A stretch of DNA of 64,000 nt from Marinibacterium profundimaris. Its GTDB lineage: Bacteria; Pseudomonadota; Alphaproteobacteria; Rhodobacterales; Rhodobacteraceae. Location: the NCBI RefSeq assembly GCF_002210095.1, contig NZ_AQQR01000001.1, positions 868,001 to 932,000 of the forward strand. The letters run 5' to 3'. Of this stretch, positions 41,713 through 51,030 are shown one piece after another. The notes below the pieces were generated by a model. It ran no database searches. It was not told the DNA's origin and saw only the letters and a program-made list of their open reading frames with translations. The position numbers were made by a program, and so were the translations under genes. Position 1 is the stretch's first letter; every line of letters starts with the position of its first letter.

Positions 41713-43077
41713 ATGGCCAAGACCCCCAGCTATACCTGCACCGCCTGCGGTGCCACCCACACCAAGTGGTCCGGCCGCTGCGACGCCTGCGGCGCCTGGA
41801 ACACGATCACCGAGGCCGAGACGCTCTCGCGCACGCCCGGCAAGTCCGGCCTGGGCACCGCGCGCGGCCGGACGCTGGAGCTGTCCGATCTCGGCCGTGA
41901 CGAGGTGCCACCGCCGCGCACCGCCTCCGGCATCGACGAGCTGGACCGGGTGCTGGGTGGCGGGCTTGTAGAGGCCAGCGCGATCCTGGTGGGCGGCGAT
42001 CCGGGTATCGGGAAATCCACCCTGCTGCTGCAGGCGGCGGCCAGCTTCGCGCGCACCGGGCTCGACACGATCTATGTCTCGGGCGAAGAGGCCTCGGCCC
42101 AGGTGCGGATGCGCGCGCGCCGCCTTGGGCTGGCGGACGCGCCCGTGCGTCTGGCGGCCGACACCAACCTGCGCGACATCCTGACCACGCTGGATACCGA
42201 GCGGCCCAAGCTGGCCATCATCGATTCGATCCAGACCATGTGGCTCGACAGTGTCGAGGCCGCACCCGGCAGCGTGTCACAGGTGCGCGCGGCGGCGCAT
42301 GAGCTGACCGCTTTCGCCAAGCGGCGTGGCATTTCGGTCATCATGGTGGGTCACGTCACCAAGGACGGCCAGATCGCCGGCCCCCGCGTGGTCGAACACA
42401 TGGTCGACACGGTTCTCTATTTCGAAGGCGAGCGCGGCCACCAGTTCCGCATCCTGCGCGCGGTCAAGAACCGCTTCGGCCCCTCGGACGAGATCGGCGT
42501 CTTCGAGATGACCGGCGCCGGCCTGTCGGAGGTCGCCAACCCCTCGGCGCTGTTCCTCGGCGCGCGCGAAACCCAAAGCCCCGGTTCCGTCGTCTTTGCC
42601 GGGATCGAGGGCACGCGCCCGGTTCTCGTGGAACTTCAGGCACTTGTGGCGCCCTCGCCGCATAGCCAGGCGCGCCGCACCGTGGTCGGCTGGGATGGCA
42701 GCCGGCTGGCGATGATCCTCGCCGTGCTCGAGGCGCGCTGCGCGATCCCCTTCGCCGGGCTCGATGTCTACCTGAACGTGGCCGGCGGGCTGAAGATTTC
42801 CGAGCCGGCCGCCGACCTGGCCGTGGCCGCCGCGCTTCTGAGCGCGCGTGAAGACGTGACCCTGCCCCCCGAAACCGTCGTTTTCGGAGAGATCTCTCTC
42901 AGCGGCGGGCTAAGGCCCGCCACGCAGACGGAAAACAGGTTGAAAGAGGCGCAAAAACTTGGTTTCACCGCAGCCATCGCTCCGACCGGTGGCAAGGCGG
43001 CGGCGCAGAAGGGCATCACCCTGCAGCGCGCGGCCGATCTGACCACATTCGTCGGCGATTTCTTTGGCGCCGGCTAG
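41713..43077 (+). CDS. radA: DNA repair protein RadA
   Basis: Helps RecA-dependent recombination by driving branch migration; 454 residues. The N-terminal C4 zinc finger is visible (YTCTACG... RCDACGAW). The RecA-like domain has Walker A GGDPGIGKSTLLLQ near residue 97, the KNRFG motif (VKNRFGPSDE, about 250), and Walker B AIIDSIQTM near 170. The C-terminal Lon-like domain (about 290-450) includes LDVYLNVAGGLKISEPAADLA. The GGCAGGAAG ribosome-binding site is just upstream. It is followed by cvpA 51 bases on. Confidence 0.97.
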   Translation: MAKTPSYTCTACGATHTKWSGRCDACGAWNTITEAETLSRTPGKSGLGTARGRTLELSDLGRDEVPPPRTASGIDELDRVLGGGLVEASAILVGGDPGIGKSTLLLQAAASFARTGLDTIYVSGEEASAQVRMRARRLGLADAPVRLAADTNLRDILTTLDTERPKLAIIDSIQTMWLDSVEAAPGSVSQVRAAAHELTAFAKRRGISVIMVGHVTKDGQIAGPRVVEHMVDTVLYFEGERGHQFRILRAVKNRFGPSDEIGVFEMTGAGLSEVANPSALFLGARETQSPGSVVFAGIEGTRPVLVELQALVAPSPHSQARRTVVGWDGSRLAMILAVLEARCAIPFAGLDVYLNVAGGLKISEPAADLAVAAALLSAREDVTLPPETVVFGEISLSGGLRPATQTENRLKEAQKLGFTAAIAPTGGKAAAQKGITLQRAADLTTFVGDFFGAG

Positions 43078-43128
43078 GACGGCGTCTCTGGGCAGGCTCC
43101 GGCAGAACGGAAAGAAGGCGGGCGGGAC

Positions 43129-43686
43129 ATGGAAGGCTTTACCTTAATCGACGGCGTCGTGGCGCTGGTCATCGTGGTATCCGCGTTGCTCGCCTATTCC
43201 CGCGGCATCGTCCGCGAGTTGATGGCGATCCTCGGCTGGATCGGCGCGGCCGTCGTGGCGTTCCTTTTGGCGGACGAGGTCGAACCGCTGGTGCAGGAAG
43301 TGCCCGTGCTGGGCGATTTCATCGCCGACAGCTGCGAATTGTCGATCATCGCGGCCTTCGCGGCCGTCTTCGCCGTGGCATTGATCGTGGTAAGCTTCTT
43401 CACGCCCCTGTTCTCGTCGATCGTGCAGCGCTCGGCGCTTGGCGGGGTCGACCAGGGGCTGGGCTTCCTCTTTGGCGTGGTGCGCGGCGTGCTGCTGGTG
43501 GCCATCGCCTTCTTCATCTACGATCAGGTCATCACCGGCACCGCCTACACGATGGTGGACGACAGCCGCTCGGCCCTGGTGTTCGAACGGTTCACCGACC
43601 AGATCGCACAGCAGAACCCCGAAGACGCCCTGGGCTGGATCACCACCCAGTACGAACAGCTGGTCGGCACCTGCACGCCCAGCTGA
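43129..43686 (+). CDS. cvpA: CvpA-family membrane protein
   Basis: 185-residue inner-membrane protein of the colicin V production/CvpA family, with four membrane helices (about 7-26, 30-48, 70-92 and 108-130). The conserved GIVRELMAILGWIGA segment is near residue 25 and the GLGFLFGVVRGVLLV helix near 110. The role is not settled; it is linked to envelope integrity and biofilm. The usual order cvpA-purF is kept here, though with a 301-base gap before purF. Confidence 0.9.
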   Translation: MEGFTLIDGVVALVIVVSALLAYSRGIVRELMAILGWIGAAVVAFLLADEVEPLVQEVPVLGDFIADSCELSIIAAFAAVFAVALIVVSFFTPLFSSIVQRSALGGVDQGLGFLFGVVRGVLLVAIAFFIYDQVITGTAYTMVDDSRSALVFERFTDQIAQQNPEDALGWITTQYEQLVGTCTPS

Positions 43687-43987
43687 TCCCGGGCCCTGCG
43701 CGACCCAAGGCGGAACAATCGGCCCTGCGCCGGACGCGGATCATATCGGCGTGAACGGTCAGGCGCCGCCGTCGGCAAGCGTACGCGCTGCGCCCCCCTC
43801 CGTCCCCCGATACTGCCGCCTTTACGGCCGCCTGGGCCCCTTACGGATCGTTTTGCCCGATCGGCCCCCCTGACTCTCAAATCTTGCTGCAAGTGCAAAA
43901 ACCTTTGTGATCCTTTGATGACACCGCGCCCGGGAACCGTTAAGGAGAGGGCATTCCAGCGCATATAGACTCGGAGCTGCCAGCCTC
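43687..43987. other. Intergenic stretch between cvpA and purF
   Basis: 301 bases without a supported gene. GC-rich up to about 43870, then a more AT-balanced part (43875-43950) that probably holds the purF promoter. AAGGAGAGG at 43942-43950 looks like a ribosome-binding site but is 37 bases from the purF GTG and has no in-frame start behind it. I see no riboswitch or strong terminator. Confidence 0.5.
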
Positions 43988-45460
43988 GTGCAACAGCCGC
44001 AGATGCCCCCGGCCCATCCTTTCGACGACGACAAGCTCAAGGAAGAATGCGGTGTATTCGGAGTGCTTGGCGTCAAGGACGCCGCCAATTTCGTCGCCCT
44101 CGGCCTTCACGCCCTGCAACATCGCGGGCAGGAAGCGGGTGGCATTGTCACCCACGATCCGGAGCAGGGGTTCAACTCGGCCCGCCGGTTCGGCTATGTC
44201 CGTGACACCTTCACCTCGCAATCGGTGATGGAAACGCTGCCCGGCCCGCTGGGCATCGGCCATGTGCGGTACTCGACCGCAGGGTCCAAGGGCAACACCC
44301 AGATCCGCGACGTGCAGCCGTTCTTCGGCGAATTCTCGATGGGCGGCGCCGCCATTGCCCACAACGGGAATATCACCAATGCCAATGCCTTGCGGCGCGA
44401 ACTGATCGAGCGCGGCTCGATCTTTCAGTCGTCGTCGGACAGCGAATGCATCATCCACCTGATGGCGCGGTCGCTGCAGAAGGGCATCCCCGAACGCATG
44501 GAAGACGCCCTGCGCCGGGTCGAAGGCGCCTTTTCGGTCGTGGCAATGACCCGCACGAAGCTGATCGGCGTGCGCGACCCGCGCGGCGTGCGGCCGCTGG
44601 TGCTGGGCAAGCTTGGCGACGGCTGGGTTCTCAGTTCCGAAACCTGCGCGCTGGACATCATCGGCGCCGATTTCGTGCGCGAGATCGAGCCGGGCGAGAT
44701 GGTCGTCATCACCGAGGACAAGGGGGTCGAGAGCATCTTCCCCTTCCGCCGCCAGAAATCGCGGTTCTGCATCTTCGAACATGTCTACTTCTCGCGCCCC
44801 GATTCGATCCTGGGCGGGCGGTCCGTCTATGAAACCCGCGAGGCGATCGGGCGCGAGCTTGCCAAGGAAGCCCCGGTCGAGGCCGACCTGGTCTGCCCGG
44901 TGCCCGACAGTGGCACCCCGGCCGCCGTGGGCTTTGCCGCGGAAAGCGGGATCCCCTTCGGCCTTGGCATCGTGCGCAACCAGTACATGGGCCGCACCTT
45001 CATCGAACCTTCGGAGCAGATCCGGAACATGGGCGTGCGGCTGAAGCTGAACGTCAACCGGGCCCTGATCAAGGACAAGCGGGTCATCCTGGTCGACGAC
45101 TCGGTGGTGCGCGGCACCACCAGCCGCAAGATCAAGGAGATGATCCTCGACGCCGGCGCGGCCGAGGTGCATTTCCGCATTGCCTCCCCGCCGACGGCCT
45201 GGCCCTGCTTCTACGGAGTCGACACGCCGGAACGCGACAAGCTGCTGGCCGCCACCATGAGCGAGGACGAGATGCGCGATCACCTGAAGGTCGACAGCCT
45301 CAAGTTCATCTCGCTCGACGGGCTGTACCGCGCCGTCGGTGTCGGCGAAGGCCGCAACAACGCCAGCCCGCAATATTGCGACGCCTGCTTCTCGGGCGAA
45401 TACCCGGTAGAGCCGGCAGACATGATCGCACAGGGCTTCCAGATGAAGGCGGCCGAGTGA
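43988..45460 (+). CDS. purF: Amidophosphoribosyltransferase, Bacillus (Fe-S) type
   Basis: First committed step of purine synthesis: PRPP plus glutamine to phosphoribosylamine; 490 residues. The glutaminase nucleophile is the cysteine of EECGVFG at residue 21, so about 20 residues form a propeptide to be cleaved. The PRTase domain has the PRPP loop VILVDDSVVRGTTS near residue 365. Cysteines in RFCIFEH, WPCFYGVDTP and YCDACFSG match the four ligands of the [4Fe-4S] cluster of the B. subtilis enzyme, which makes it oxygen-sensitive. The GTG at 43988 is used; an ATG five codons later is possible. The stop overlaps the next gene by GTGA. Confidence 0.95.
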   Translation: MQQPQMPPAHPFDDDKLKEECGVFGVLGVKDAANFVALGLHALQHRGQEAGGIVTHDPEQGFNSARRFGYVRDTFTSQSVMETLPGPLGIGHVRYSTAGSKGNTQIRDVQPFFGEFSMGGAAIAHNGNITNANALRRELIERGSIFQSSSDSECIIHLMARSLQKGIPERMEDALRRVEGAFSVVAMTRTKLIGVRDPRGVRPLVLGKLGDGWVLSSETCALDIIGADFVREIEPGEMVVITEDKGVESIFPFRRQKSRFCIFEHVYFSRPDSILGGRSVYETREAIGRELAKEAPVEADLVCPVPDSGTPAAVGFAAESGIPFGLGIVRNQYMGRTFIEPSEQIRNMGVRLKLNVNRALIKDKRVILVDDSVVRGTTSRKIKEMILDAGAAEVHFRIASPPTAWPCFYGVDTPERDKLLAATMSEDEMRDHLKVDSLKFISLDGLYRAVGVGEGRNNASPQYCDACFSGEYPVEPADMIAQGFQMKAAE

Positions 45461-46017
45461 ACCTTCTGGACCTCGACGCCCGCTGGCGCCGGTTCCACGA
45501 CGAAGACCGCGCCTGCCCCTGTTGCGGGCGCCACTTCAACGGGGTGTTCGACCTTGGCTTCGATCACCCCGATGCCTGGCCCTTCGGCCCCCTTCCCGAG
45601 GGTGAGGCCGAGGTGCAGTTCGGCGAGGACAAGCTGGGCACCGATCTCTGCCGCCTGGGCGAAGTGCGCTTCATCCGCTGCATCCTGCCGCTGCCGATCC
45701 AGGGCAGCGACGAGGTGTTCAATTTCGGCACATGGGCCGCCGTCGCGCCCGGCGATTTCTACGCCTATATCGACGCCTGCTTCGGCGAGGGCCGCTTTGA
45801 CGGCTGCGCCGCGCTGCTGATGAACGCCCTGCCGGGCTTTGACACAGAGGGCGACACGCCCTGCACCCTGTTGCCGGGACCCGAGGGCGAACGCCCCCGG
45901 CTGATGGCGCAGGAGGGCCCCTTGATGGCCGCGCAGGAGGACGGGATCTCCTTCGATCACCTTCTGGACATCTACGCCGCCTCGGGCAGCGATATCCGGC
46001 CGCACCTGGCCGCCTGA
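45457..46017 (+). CDS. DUF2199 protein
   Basis: 186 residues, cytoplasmic. It matches what I know of DUF2199: an N-terminal CPCCGRHFNGV zinc-ribbon-like cysteine motif near residue 20, then a conserved WPFGPLPEGE segment and an acidic beta-rich body. Function unknown. The GTG start overlaps the purF stop by GTGA, so it is translated with PurF. No enzyme signature is visible, and the two remaining cysteines (CRL, CIL) are not spaced like a full zinc site. Confidence 0.8.
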   Translation: MNLLDLDARWRRFHDEDRACPCCGRHFNGVFDLGFDHPDAWPFGPLPEGEAEVQFGEDKLGTDLCRLGEVRFIRCILPLPIQGSDEVFNFGTWAAVAPGDFYAYIDACFGEGRFDGCAALLMNALPGFDTEGDTPCTLLPGPEGERPRLMAQEGPLMAAQEDGISFDHLLDIYAASGSDIRPHLAA

Positions 46018-46195
46018 GCCGCCCCTTCGGCTGCATTCCGCCAAGGCTGGCAGCGCCTGTCCGCCCAATTTCGCCCATGCCCCAGCGTCGCCGACCGGCC
46101 CGCCTTTCAGGGCCGGAAAAGCCCTGATAGGCCCCTGGTTCGACGGAAATCCCGATACGAATCTCGGACCGCGACATCCGCGGCAGGCAGAGTGA

Positions 46196-46462
46196 ATGAC
46201 CCAAATGAACGCCGGCGGGACCACCCCGCCAAACGTGGCCAGCAAGGCCACGACCAGAGTCCCCATGTCGAAGAACCGCCCCATGGTGATCGGCATCTTC
46301 GGCCCGGAAAACGACCTTACCGCCCTGGTCCGCTTGCCCGGTGGCAAGACCACCAAGGTTCAGCGCGGCGAGCGGCTGACCGGCAAGCAGGTCGTGCGGA
46401 TCGACAGCGAAGGGCTGGTCCTGGCCCGAGGCGGACGCGAGGAGCGGCTGGCGCTGCCCTGA
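46196..46462 (+). CDS. Small protein of unknown function, PilP/GspC-like fold possible
   Basis: Up to 88 residues. The C-terminal 60 residues (from VIGIFGPENDLTALVRLPGG to REERLALP) have the pattern of the small beta domain shared by GspC homology regions and PilP: a glycine-rich turn, a VQRGERL strand and an ID..GLVLARGG hairpin. No secretion genes are nearby. Two or three start codons are possible (46196, 46205, 46265); the ATG at 46265 would remove the low-complexity N-terminus. It stands alone between the DUF2199 gene and the SDR gene. Confidence 0.5.
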   Translation: MTQMNAGGTTPPNVASKATTRVPMSKNRPMVIGIFGPENDLTALVRLPGGKTTKVQRGERLTGKQVVRIDSEGLVLARGGREERLALP

Positions 46463-46614
46463 GCGACAACCCGCCGTGACCTTGCCGCATTGGGGATCCA
46501 ACGAGGACCCCGCCGCCCGGCCAGGGGCTTCCGTTTCGGGGTTGGAAACGGTCCTTTCGAATTCCCCGACGTGGGCCTTGACCTGAGCGACGGCATTGGC
46601 CACACGGCTGGCAC

Positions 46615-47265
46615 ATGACCCAGATCGCACTCATCACCGGCGCCTCGCGCGGCCTTGGCGCCGCAATAGCCCTGGCGCTTGCGCCGACCCATCACATCGT
46701 CGCCGTTGCGCGCACCATCGGCGGGCTCGAAGAGCTCGACGACCGCATCCGCGCTCTTGGCGGGACGGCCACGCTGGCGCCGATGGACGTGACCGTGGAC
46801 GAGGCGATGGCCACGCTGTGCCGTGGCATCCACGACCGCTGGGGCAAGGTGGATGTCTGGGCCCATGCCGCGATCCACGCCGCGCCGCTGACGCCGGCCC
46901 AGATGATCGACGCCCGCGACTGGGACAAGTCCATGTCGATCAACCTCGAGGCCGCGCGCCGGCTGATCGCCTATGTCGCGCCGCTGCTCGGCACGTCCGG
47001 GCGGGCGCTGTTCTTCGACGACCCGCACGGAGGCGAGAAGTTCTTCGGCAGCTACGGCACCTCGAAGGCCGCGCAGATCGCGCTGGCCCGCAGCTGGGCG
47101 GCCGAAACGGTGAAGACTGGACCCAAGGTTTCGGTGCTGGAACCCCGGCCGATGCCCACCGCCACCCGTGCCCGGTTCTTCCCCGGCGAGGACCGCGAGA
47201 CGCTGACGCCCACGGCGGACGAGGCGAAACGGCTCTTGGCCGACATCGGTCTGGTCAGCGCCTGA
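46615..47265 (+). CDS. Short-chain dehydrogenase/reductase, serine replaced
   Basis: 216 residues with the Rossmann NAD(P) motif TGASRGLGAA near residue 8 and the catalytic YxxxK in GSYGTSKAA near residue 142. The serine that precedes this pair in active SDR enzymes falls in the stretch RALFFDDPHGG, where aspartates are found instead, so the catalysis may be altered. The substrate is unknown. The layout recalls YciK-type SDRs. It is followed, 3' of its stop, by dispersed repeat G. Confidence 0.82.
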   Translation: MTQIALITGASRGLGAAIALALAPTHHIVAVARTIGGLEELDDRIRALGGTATLAPMDVTVDEAMATLCRGIHDRWGKVDVWAHAAIHAAPLTPAQMIDARDWDKSMSINLEAARRLIAYVAPLLGTSGRALFFDDPHGGEKFFGSYGTSKAAQIALARSWAAETVKTGPKVSVLEPRPMPTATRARFFPGEDRETLTPTADEAKRLLADIGLVSA

Positions 47266-47309
47266 CCTTCAGTCACGGGATGGCTTCGGAGGCTGCAATG
47301 CCTTCGGCA

Positions 47310-47332
47310 GAGGTATTTTTGCAAAGATGAAG
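47310..47332 (+). repeat. Dispersed TATTTTTGCAAAGATGAAG repeat, copy G
   Basis: GAGG then TATTTTTGCAAAGATGAAG, 44 bases past the SDR stop and in the same orientation, between the SDR gene and surE. Confidence 0.75.
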
Positions 47333-47419
47333 ACGGGCATGTCGCCCTGACCCGGCCAAGTGCTTGCTGCTGCGGGCGGGCTCTTCTAAGGACGTAGTGG
47401 GGTTACGGGGCTTTTCGCG

Positions 47420-48202
47420 ATGCGCATTCTCATTACCAACGACGACGGGATCAATGCGCCGGGCCTGAAGGTGCTGCACGCCATTGCCGAGGAGCTGGTG
47501 GGCCCCGAGGGCGAGGTCTGGACCGTGGCGCCCGCGTTCGAGCAATCGGGCGTGGCGCACAAGATCAGCTATACCCATCCGATGATGGTCTCGGAACTGG
47601 GCGAGCGGCTTTACGCGGCCGAGGGCAGCCCGGCGGATTGCGTGCTGACCGCGCTGCATGACGTGATGCCCGATTGCCCGCCCGACCTGGTGCTGTCGGG
47701 CGTGAACCGGGGCAACAATTCCGCCGAGAACGCGCTGTATTCCGGCACGCTGGGCGGCGCGATGGAAGCGGCGCTGCAGGGCCTGCCGGCGATGGCGCTC
47801 TCGCAATATTACGGGCCGGAGAACCGCGCGCTGGACGATCCGTTCGAGGCGGCGCTGGCCCACGGCGCCGCCCTGATCCGCCGGATCCTAGAGGCCACGC
47901 CCCCGCACGAGGGCGATTACCGACTGTTCTACAACATCAACTTCCCGCCTCACCCGGCCTCTGCGGTCAAGGGCACGAAGGTTTCGCGCCAGGGTGCGCG
48001 CGAGGGCACCGGCTTTCATACCGAACCGCTGATCTCGCCCTCGGGGCGGCGGTTCCTGTGGCTGCGCGGCGCCGACCAGACGGTGCGCACCGCGCCGGGC
48101 ACCGATGCCGCCGTCAACCTCGACGGCTATATCTCGGTCACGCCGATGCGCGCCGACCTGACCGCCCATGACACGCTGGACGCGCTGAAGGTCATCGAAT
48201 GA
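47420..48202 (+). CDS. surE: 5'/3'-nucleotidase SurE
   Basis: Metal-dependent nucleoside 5'/3'-monophosphate phosphatase, 260 residues, linked to stationary-phase survival. The metal site is formed by the ITNDDGI aspartates (residues 8-9), the serine in FEQSGVAH and the asparagine in [13 protein letters not shown]. It is the first gene of the conserved surE-pcm-nlpD block and overlaps pcm by ATGA. In enterobacteria the block continues with rpoS, which is absent here as expected for alphaproteobacteria. Confidence 0.96.
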   Translation: MRILITNDDGINAPGLKVLHAIAEELVGPEGEVWTVAPAFEQSGVAHKISYTHPMMVSELGERLYAAEGSPADCVLTALHDVMPDCPPDLVLSGVNRGNNSAENALYSGTLGGAMEAALQGLPAMALSQYYGPENRALDDPFEAALAHGAALIRRILEATPPHEGDYRLFYNINFPPHPASAVKGTKVSRQGAREGTGFHTEPLISPSGRRFLWLRGADQTVRTAPGTDAAVNLDGYISVTPMRADLTAHDTLDALKVIE

Positions 48203-48843
48203 CCAGCGACGCAGAGACCAAGATGCGCTTTCTCTTCGCGCTGCGCTCCAAGGGGGTGACGGACCCCAGGGTGCTGAACGCGATGGAAGAGATCGACCGC
48301 GGCGCCTTCGTGAAGGGGCTGTTCGCCGAACGCGCCTACGAGGACATGCCGCTGCCGATCACCTGCGGCCAGACCATTTCCCAGCCCTCCGTCGTCGGGC
48401 TGATGACCCAGGCGCTGGAGTTGACCGGCCGCGACAAGGTGCTGGAGGTCGGCTGCGGCTCGGGCTACCAGGCCGCGATCCTGTCGCGGCTGGCGCGCCG
48501 GGTCTATACCGTCGACCGTCATCGCCGCCTGGTGGCCGAGGCGCGCCTTGCCTTCGACGCGCTGGGGCTGGCCAACATAACGGCCTTCACCGCCGACGGC
48601 TCGCGCGGGCTGGAAGACCAGGCGCCCTTCGACCGGATCCTGGTCACCGCCGCCGCCGAGGATCCGCCGGGGCCTCTCTTGGCCCAGCTGCGAATTGGCG
48701 GTATCATGGTCCTGCCCGTGGGCCAGTCGGATGCGGTTCAGACGCTGATCCGGGTGCGGCGGCTGGAGACAGGGTTCGACTACGAAGAATTGCGGCCCGT
48801 TCGCTTCGTGCCGCTTCTCGAGGGTCTTGGAAAAGAGACCTGA
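48199..48843 (+). CDS. pcm: Protein-L-isoaspartate O-methyltransferase
   Basis: SAM-dependent enzyme that starts the repair of isoaspartyl damage in aged proteins; 214 residues. The SAM motif I is [15 protein letters not shown] near residue 82, the pre-motif [16 protein letters not shown] is near 54, and post-motif [14 protein letters not shown] is near 145. It overlaps surE by four bases and is followed by nlpD after a 59-base gap. Confidence 0.96.
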   Translation: MTSDAETKMRFLFALRSKGVTDPRVLNAMEEIDRGAFVKGLFAERAYEDMPLPITCGQTISQPSVVGLMTQALELTGRDKVLEVGCGSGYQAAILSRLARRVYTVDRHRRLVAEARLAFDALGLANITAFTADGSRGLEDQAPFDRILVTAAAEDPPGPLLAQLRIGGIMVLPVGQSDAVQTLIRVRRLETGFDYEELRPVRFVPLLEGLGKET

Positions 48844-48902
48844 GAGCTGAAATTGTCGCGCCAAGCCCCCGGACAAAAGGGGGCGAGCATGAGGATATCG
48901 AG

Positions 48903-50072
48903 ATGCCGCGTCCCGCCTTCAAACTTCCCGGAACCGGGCTGCTCCTCTTTGGCGGCCTCGCCCTGCTGAGCGCCTGTTCCGAGCCTCTGGACATGGATCT
49001 GCGGGGCAATCTTGGCGGGTTTTCCACCGCACCGGCCGCTCAGGCCGCCACCGCGAACCGGCCCAGCCCGGATGCGCGGGGGGTGATCACCTATCCGAAT
49101 TACCAGGTCGTCGTGGCGCAGAGGGGCGAAACCGTCTCCTCCATCGCGGCACGGCTGGGCTTCACCGCCGACGAGCTGGGGCGGTTCAACGGCATCGACC
49201 CGAACGTGGCGCTGCGCGACGGTGAGGTCGTCGCCCTGCCCCGGCCCCTGCCCTCCCTGTCCGGTGCTCCGGGCAGCGCGGCCCCCGGCTCCGTGGATAT
49301 CGAGGCGCTGGCCAACGCCGCGATCGACGCCTCGGCCGAAACGCCCGCCATCGAAGTGGTCGAGCTGGAGCCCGCCGGGCCGGAGCCCGTGCGCCACAAG
49401 GTCGAACGCGGCGAGACCGCCTATACCGTCGCGCGGCTCTACGGCGTGTCCGTGCAATCGCTTGCGGAATGGAACGGGCTCGACGCCGATTTCGACATCC
49501 GCGAGGGGCAGTACCTGCTGATCCCCGTCGCCCGCAGCGCGCCGCCCTCCGGCGTCGCCGCCGCCGCCGTCGAGGTCGAGGAAGTCACCGAGCCCGGCGC
49601 GGGCTCGCCCACTCCGACGCCGCCAAGCGCCAGCCAGCCCCTGCCCGAGAATGACACGATCATCGCGGCCGAGGTCGAGGCGCCCGACGTCACCGCCGAG
49701 CCGCAGACCATCCCCGCGCCCGCGGGCGCGATGTCCTATCCCGTGCAGGGCAAGATCATCCGCGCCTATGCCAAGGGCAAGAACGAGGGGATCGACATCG
49801 CCGGCTCGCCCGGTGGATCGGTCGGCGCCGCCCAGTCCGGCACTGTCGCCGCGATCACCGAGGACCAGGACAAGGTGCCGATCGTGGTGATCCGCCACAG
49901 CGACAACCTGCTGACAGTCTATGCCAACGTGACCGACATCGCCGTGGCCAAGGGCCAGAGCGTGAACCGCGGCCAGACTATCGCCAAGCTGCGGGACGGC
50001 GATGCCTCCTACGTGCATTTCGAGGTGCGGGACGGTTTCGAAAGCGTCGATCCCTCGTCCTACCTGAACTAG
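48903..50072 (+). CDS. nlpD: NlpD-type lipoprotein with LysM repeats and degenerate LytM domain
   Basis: 389-residue lipoprotein. The signal peptide ends in the lipobox LLSAC (Cys25). Two LysM domains bind peptidoglycan: about 62-105 (RGETVSSIAARLGF) and 160-205 (RGETAYTVARLYGV). A Pro/Glu-rich linker leads to an M23/LytM domain (about 275-385). Zinc ligands are missing: EGIDIAG has no leading histidine, and YVHFEVR has only one of the two HxH histidines. It therefore belongs with E. coli NlpD/EnvC, which activate cell-wall amidases during division and do not cut by themselves. A strong terminator follows. Confidence 0.92.
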   Translation: MPRPAFKLPGTGLLLFGGLALLSACSEPLDMDLRGNLGGFSTAPAAQAATANRPSPDARGVITYPNYQVVVAQRGETVSSIAARLGFTADELGRFNGIDPNVALRDGEVVALPRPLPSLSGAPGSAAPGSVDIEALANAAIDASAETPAIEVVELEPAGPEPVRHKVERGETAYTVARLYGVSVQSLAEWNGLDADFDIREGQYLLIPVARSAPPSGVAAAAVEVEEVTEPGAGSPTPTPPSASQPLPENDTIIAAEVEAPDVTAEPQTIPAPAGAMSYPVQGKIIRAYAKGKNEGIDIAGSPGGSVGAAQSGTVAAITEDQDKVPIVVIRHSDNLLTVYANVTDIAVAKGQSVNRGQTIAKLRDGDASYVHFEVRDGFESVDPSSYLN

Positions 50073-50105
50073 GCCGGGGGTCCGGCAATCCGGCATTGGA
50101 CCGAA

Positions 50106-50137
50106 AAAAGGCCGGCGGGTGTCCCCGCCGGCCTTTT
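50106..50137. terminator. Bidirectional intrinsic terminator between nlpD and the DUF815 gene
   Basis: AAAAGGCCGGCGGG (50106-50119), loop TGTC, CCCGCCGGCCTTTT (50124-50137). Perfect 14-base stem with A- and T-runs at both ends; it ends both convergent units. Confidence 0.92.
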
Positions 50138-50160
50138 CGCTTTGCAGATCCGAAAAGCGG

Positions 50161-51030
50161 TCAGATGCTGACGCCCTGGCGCCCGGCCAGGTCGGTGAAG
50201 AACTGCCAGGCCACGCGGCCCGAGCGCGCGCCCCGGGTCGCCTGCCATTCGATCGCCTCGGCCCGCAGCGTGTCGGCATCCACCGACACGCCATAGGCCG
50301 CGCAATAGCCGTCGATCATCGCCAGGTACTCGTCCTGGGTGCAGGGGTGGAAGCCCAGCCACAGGCCGAACCGGTCCGACAGCGACACCTTCTCCTCCAC
50401 CGCTTCGGACGGGTTGATCGCCGAAGAGCGCTCGTTCTCGATCATGTCGCGCGGCATCAGGTGGCGCCGGTTCGAGGTTGCGTAGAACACCACGTTGTCC
50501 GGCCGCCCCTCGATCCCGCCGTCCAGGACCGCCTTCAGCGACTTGTAATGCTGGTCGTCATGGCTGAACGACAGGTCGTCGCAGAACAGGATGAACCGGT
50601 GCCGCGACGACCGCAGATGTGTCAGGAGCCGCCCGACGCTGGGCAGGTCCTCGCGCAGCAGCTCGATCAGCTTCAGCTGTGAGTGCGACGCATTAACAGC
50701 CCCGTGCACCGCCTTGACCAGGCTTGATTTTCCCATCCCGCGCGAGCCCCACAGAAGGGCGTTGTTCGCGGGCAGCCCTTCGGCAAAGCGGCGGGTGTTG
50801 TCCAGCAAGGTGTCACGAGAGCGGTCGATCCCGATCAGCAGTTCGATCTCGACCCGGTTGATGGTCTCGACCGGCACCAGCCGGTCGGGATCCACGTGCC
50901 AGACAAAGGCCGGGGCCGCATCGAAATCAGGCGCGGCCAGCGGCGCCGGAGACATCCGCTCCAGCGCCGCCGCGATCCGGTTCAGGGCGTCGGTGTCGGA
51001 CAGGGTCATTGAGGAGTTTCCATCCGCCAT
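50161..51030 (-). CDS. DUF815-family AAA+ ATPase
   Basis: 289 residues. DUF815 proteins are ATPases of uncertain role: Walker A WGSRGMGKSSLV near residue 91, Walker B FILFCDDLSF near 133, sensor NVVFYATSNRRHL near 166. The ATG at 51030 is chosen over GTG at 51033; it shares TGATG with the tatC stop, so this gene is translated with tatC. A link to Tat-dependent export is suggested only by position. It is the last gene of the minus-strand tat operon. Confidence 0.88.
   Translation of the reverse strand: MADGNSSMTLSDTDALNRIAAALERMSPAPLAAPDFDAAPAFVWHVDPDRLVPVETINRVEIELLIGIDRSRDTLLDNTRRFAEGLPANNALLWGSRGMGKSSLVKAVHGAVNASHSQLKLIELLREDLPSVGRLLTHLRSSRHRFILFCDDLSFSHDDQHYKSLKAVLDGGIEGRPDNVVFYATSNRRHLMPRDMIENERSSAINPSEAVEEKVSLSDRFGLWLGFHPCTQDEYLAMIDGYCAAYGVSVDADTLRAEAIEWQATRGARSGRVAWQFFTDLAGRQGVSI

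Noticed and set aside
43942-43987. Alternative purF start behind AAGGAGAGG
   Set aside because: No in-frame start codon lies at a workable distance from this Shine-Dalgarno-like sequence; ATT and ATA codons nearby are in other frames.
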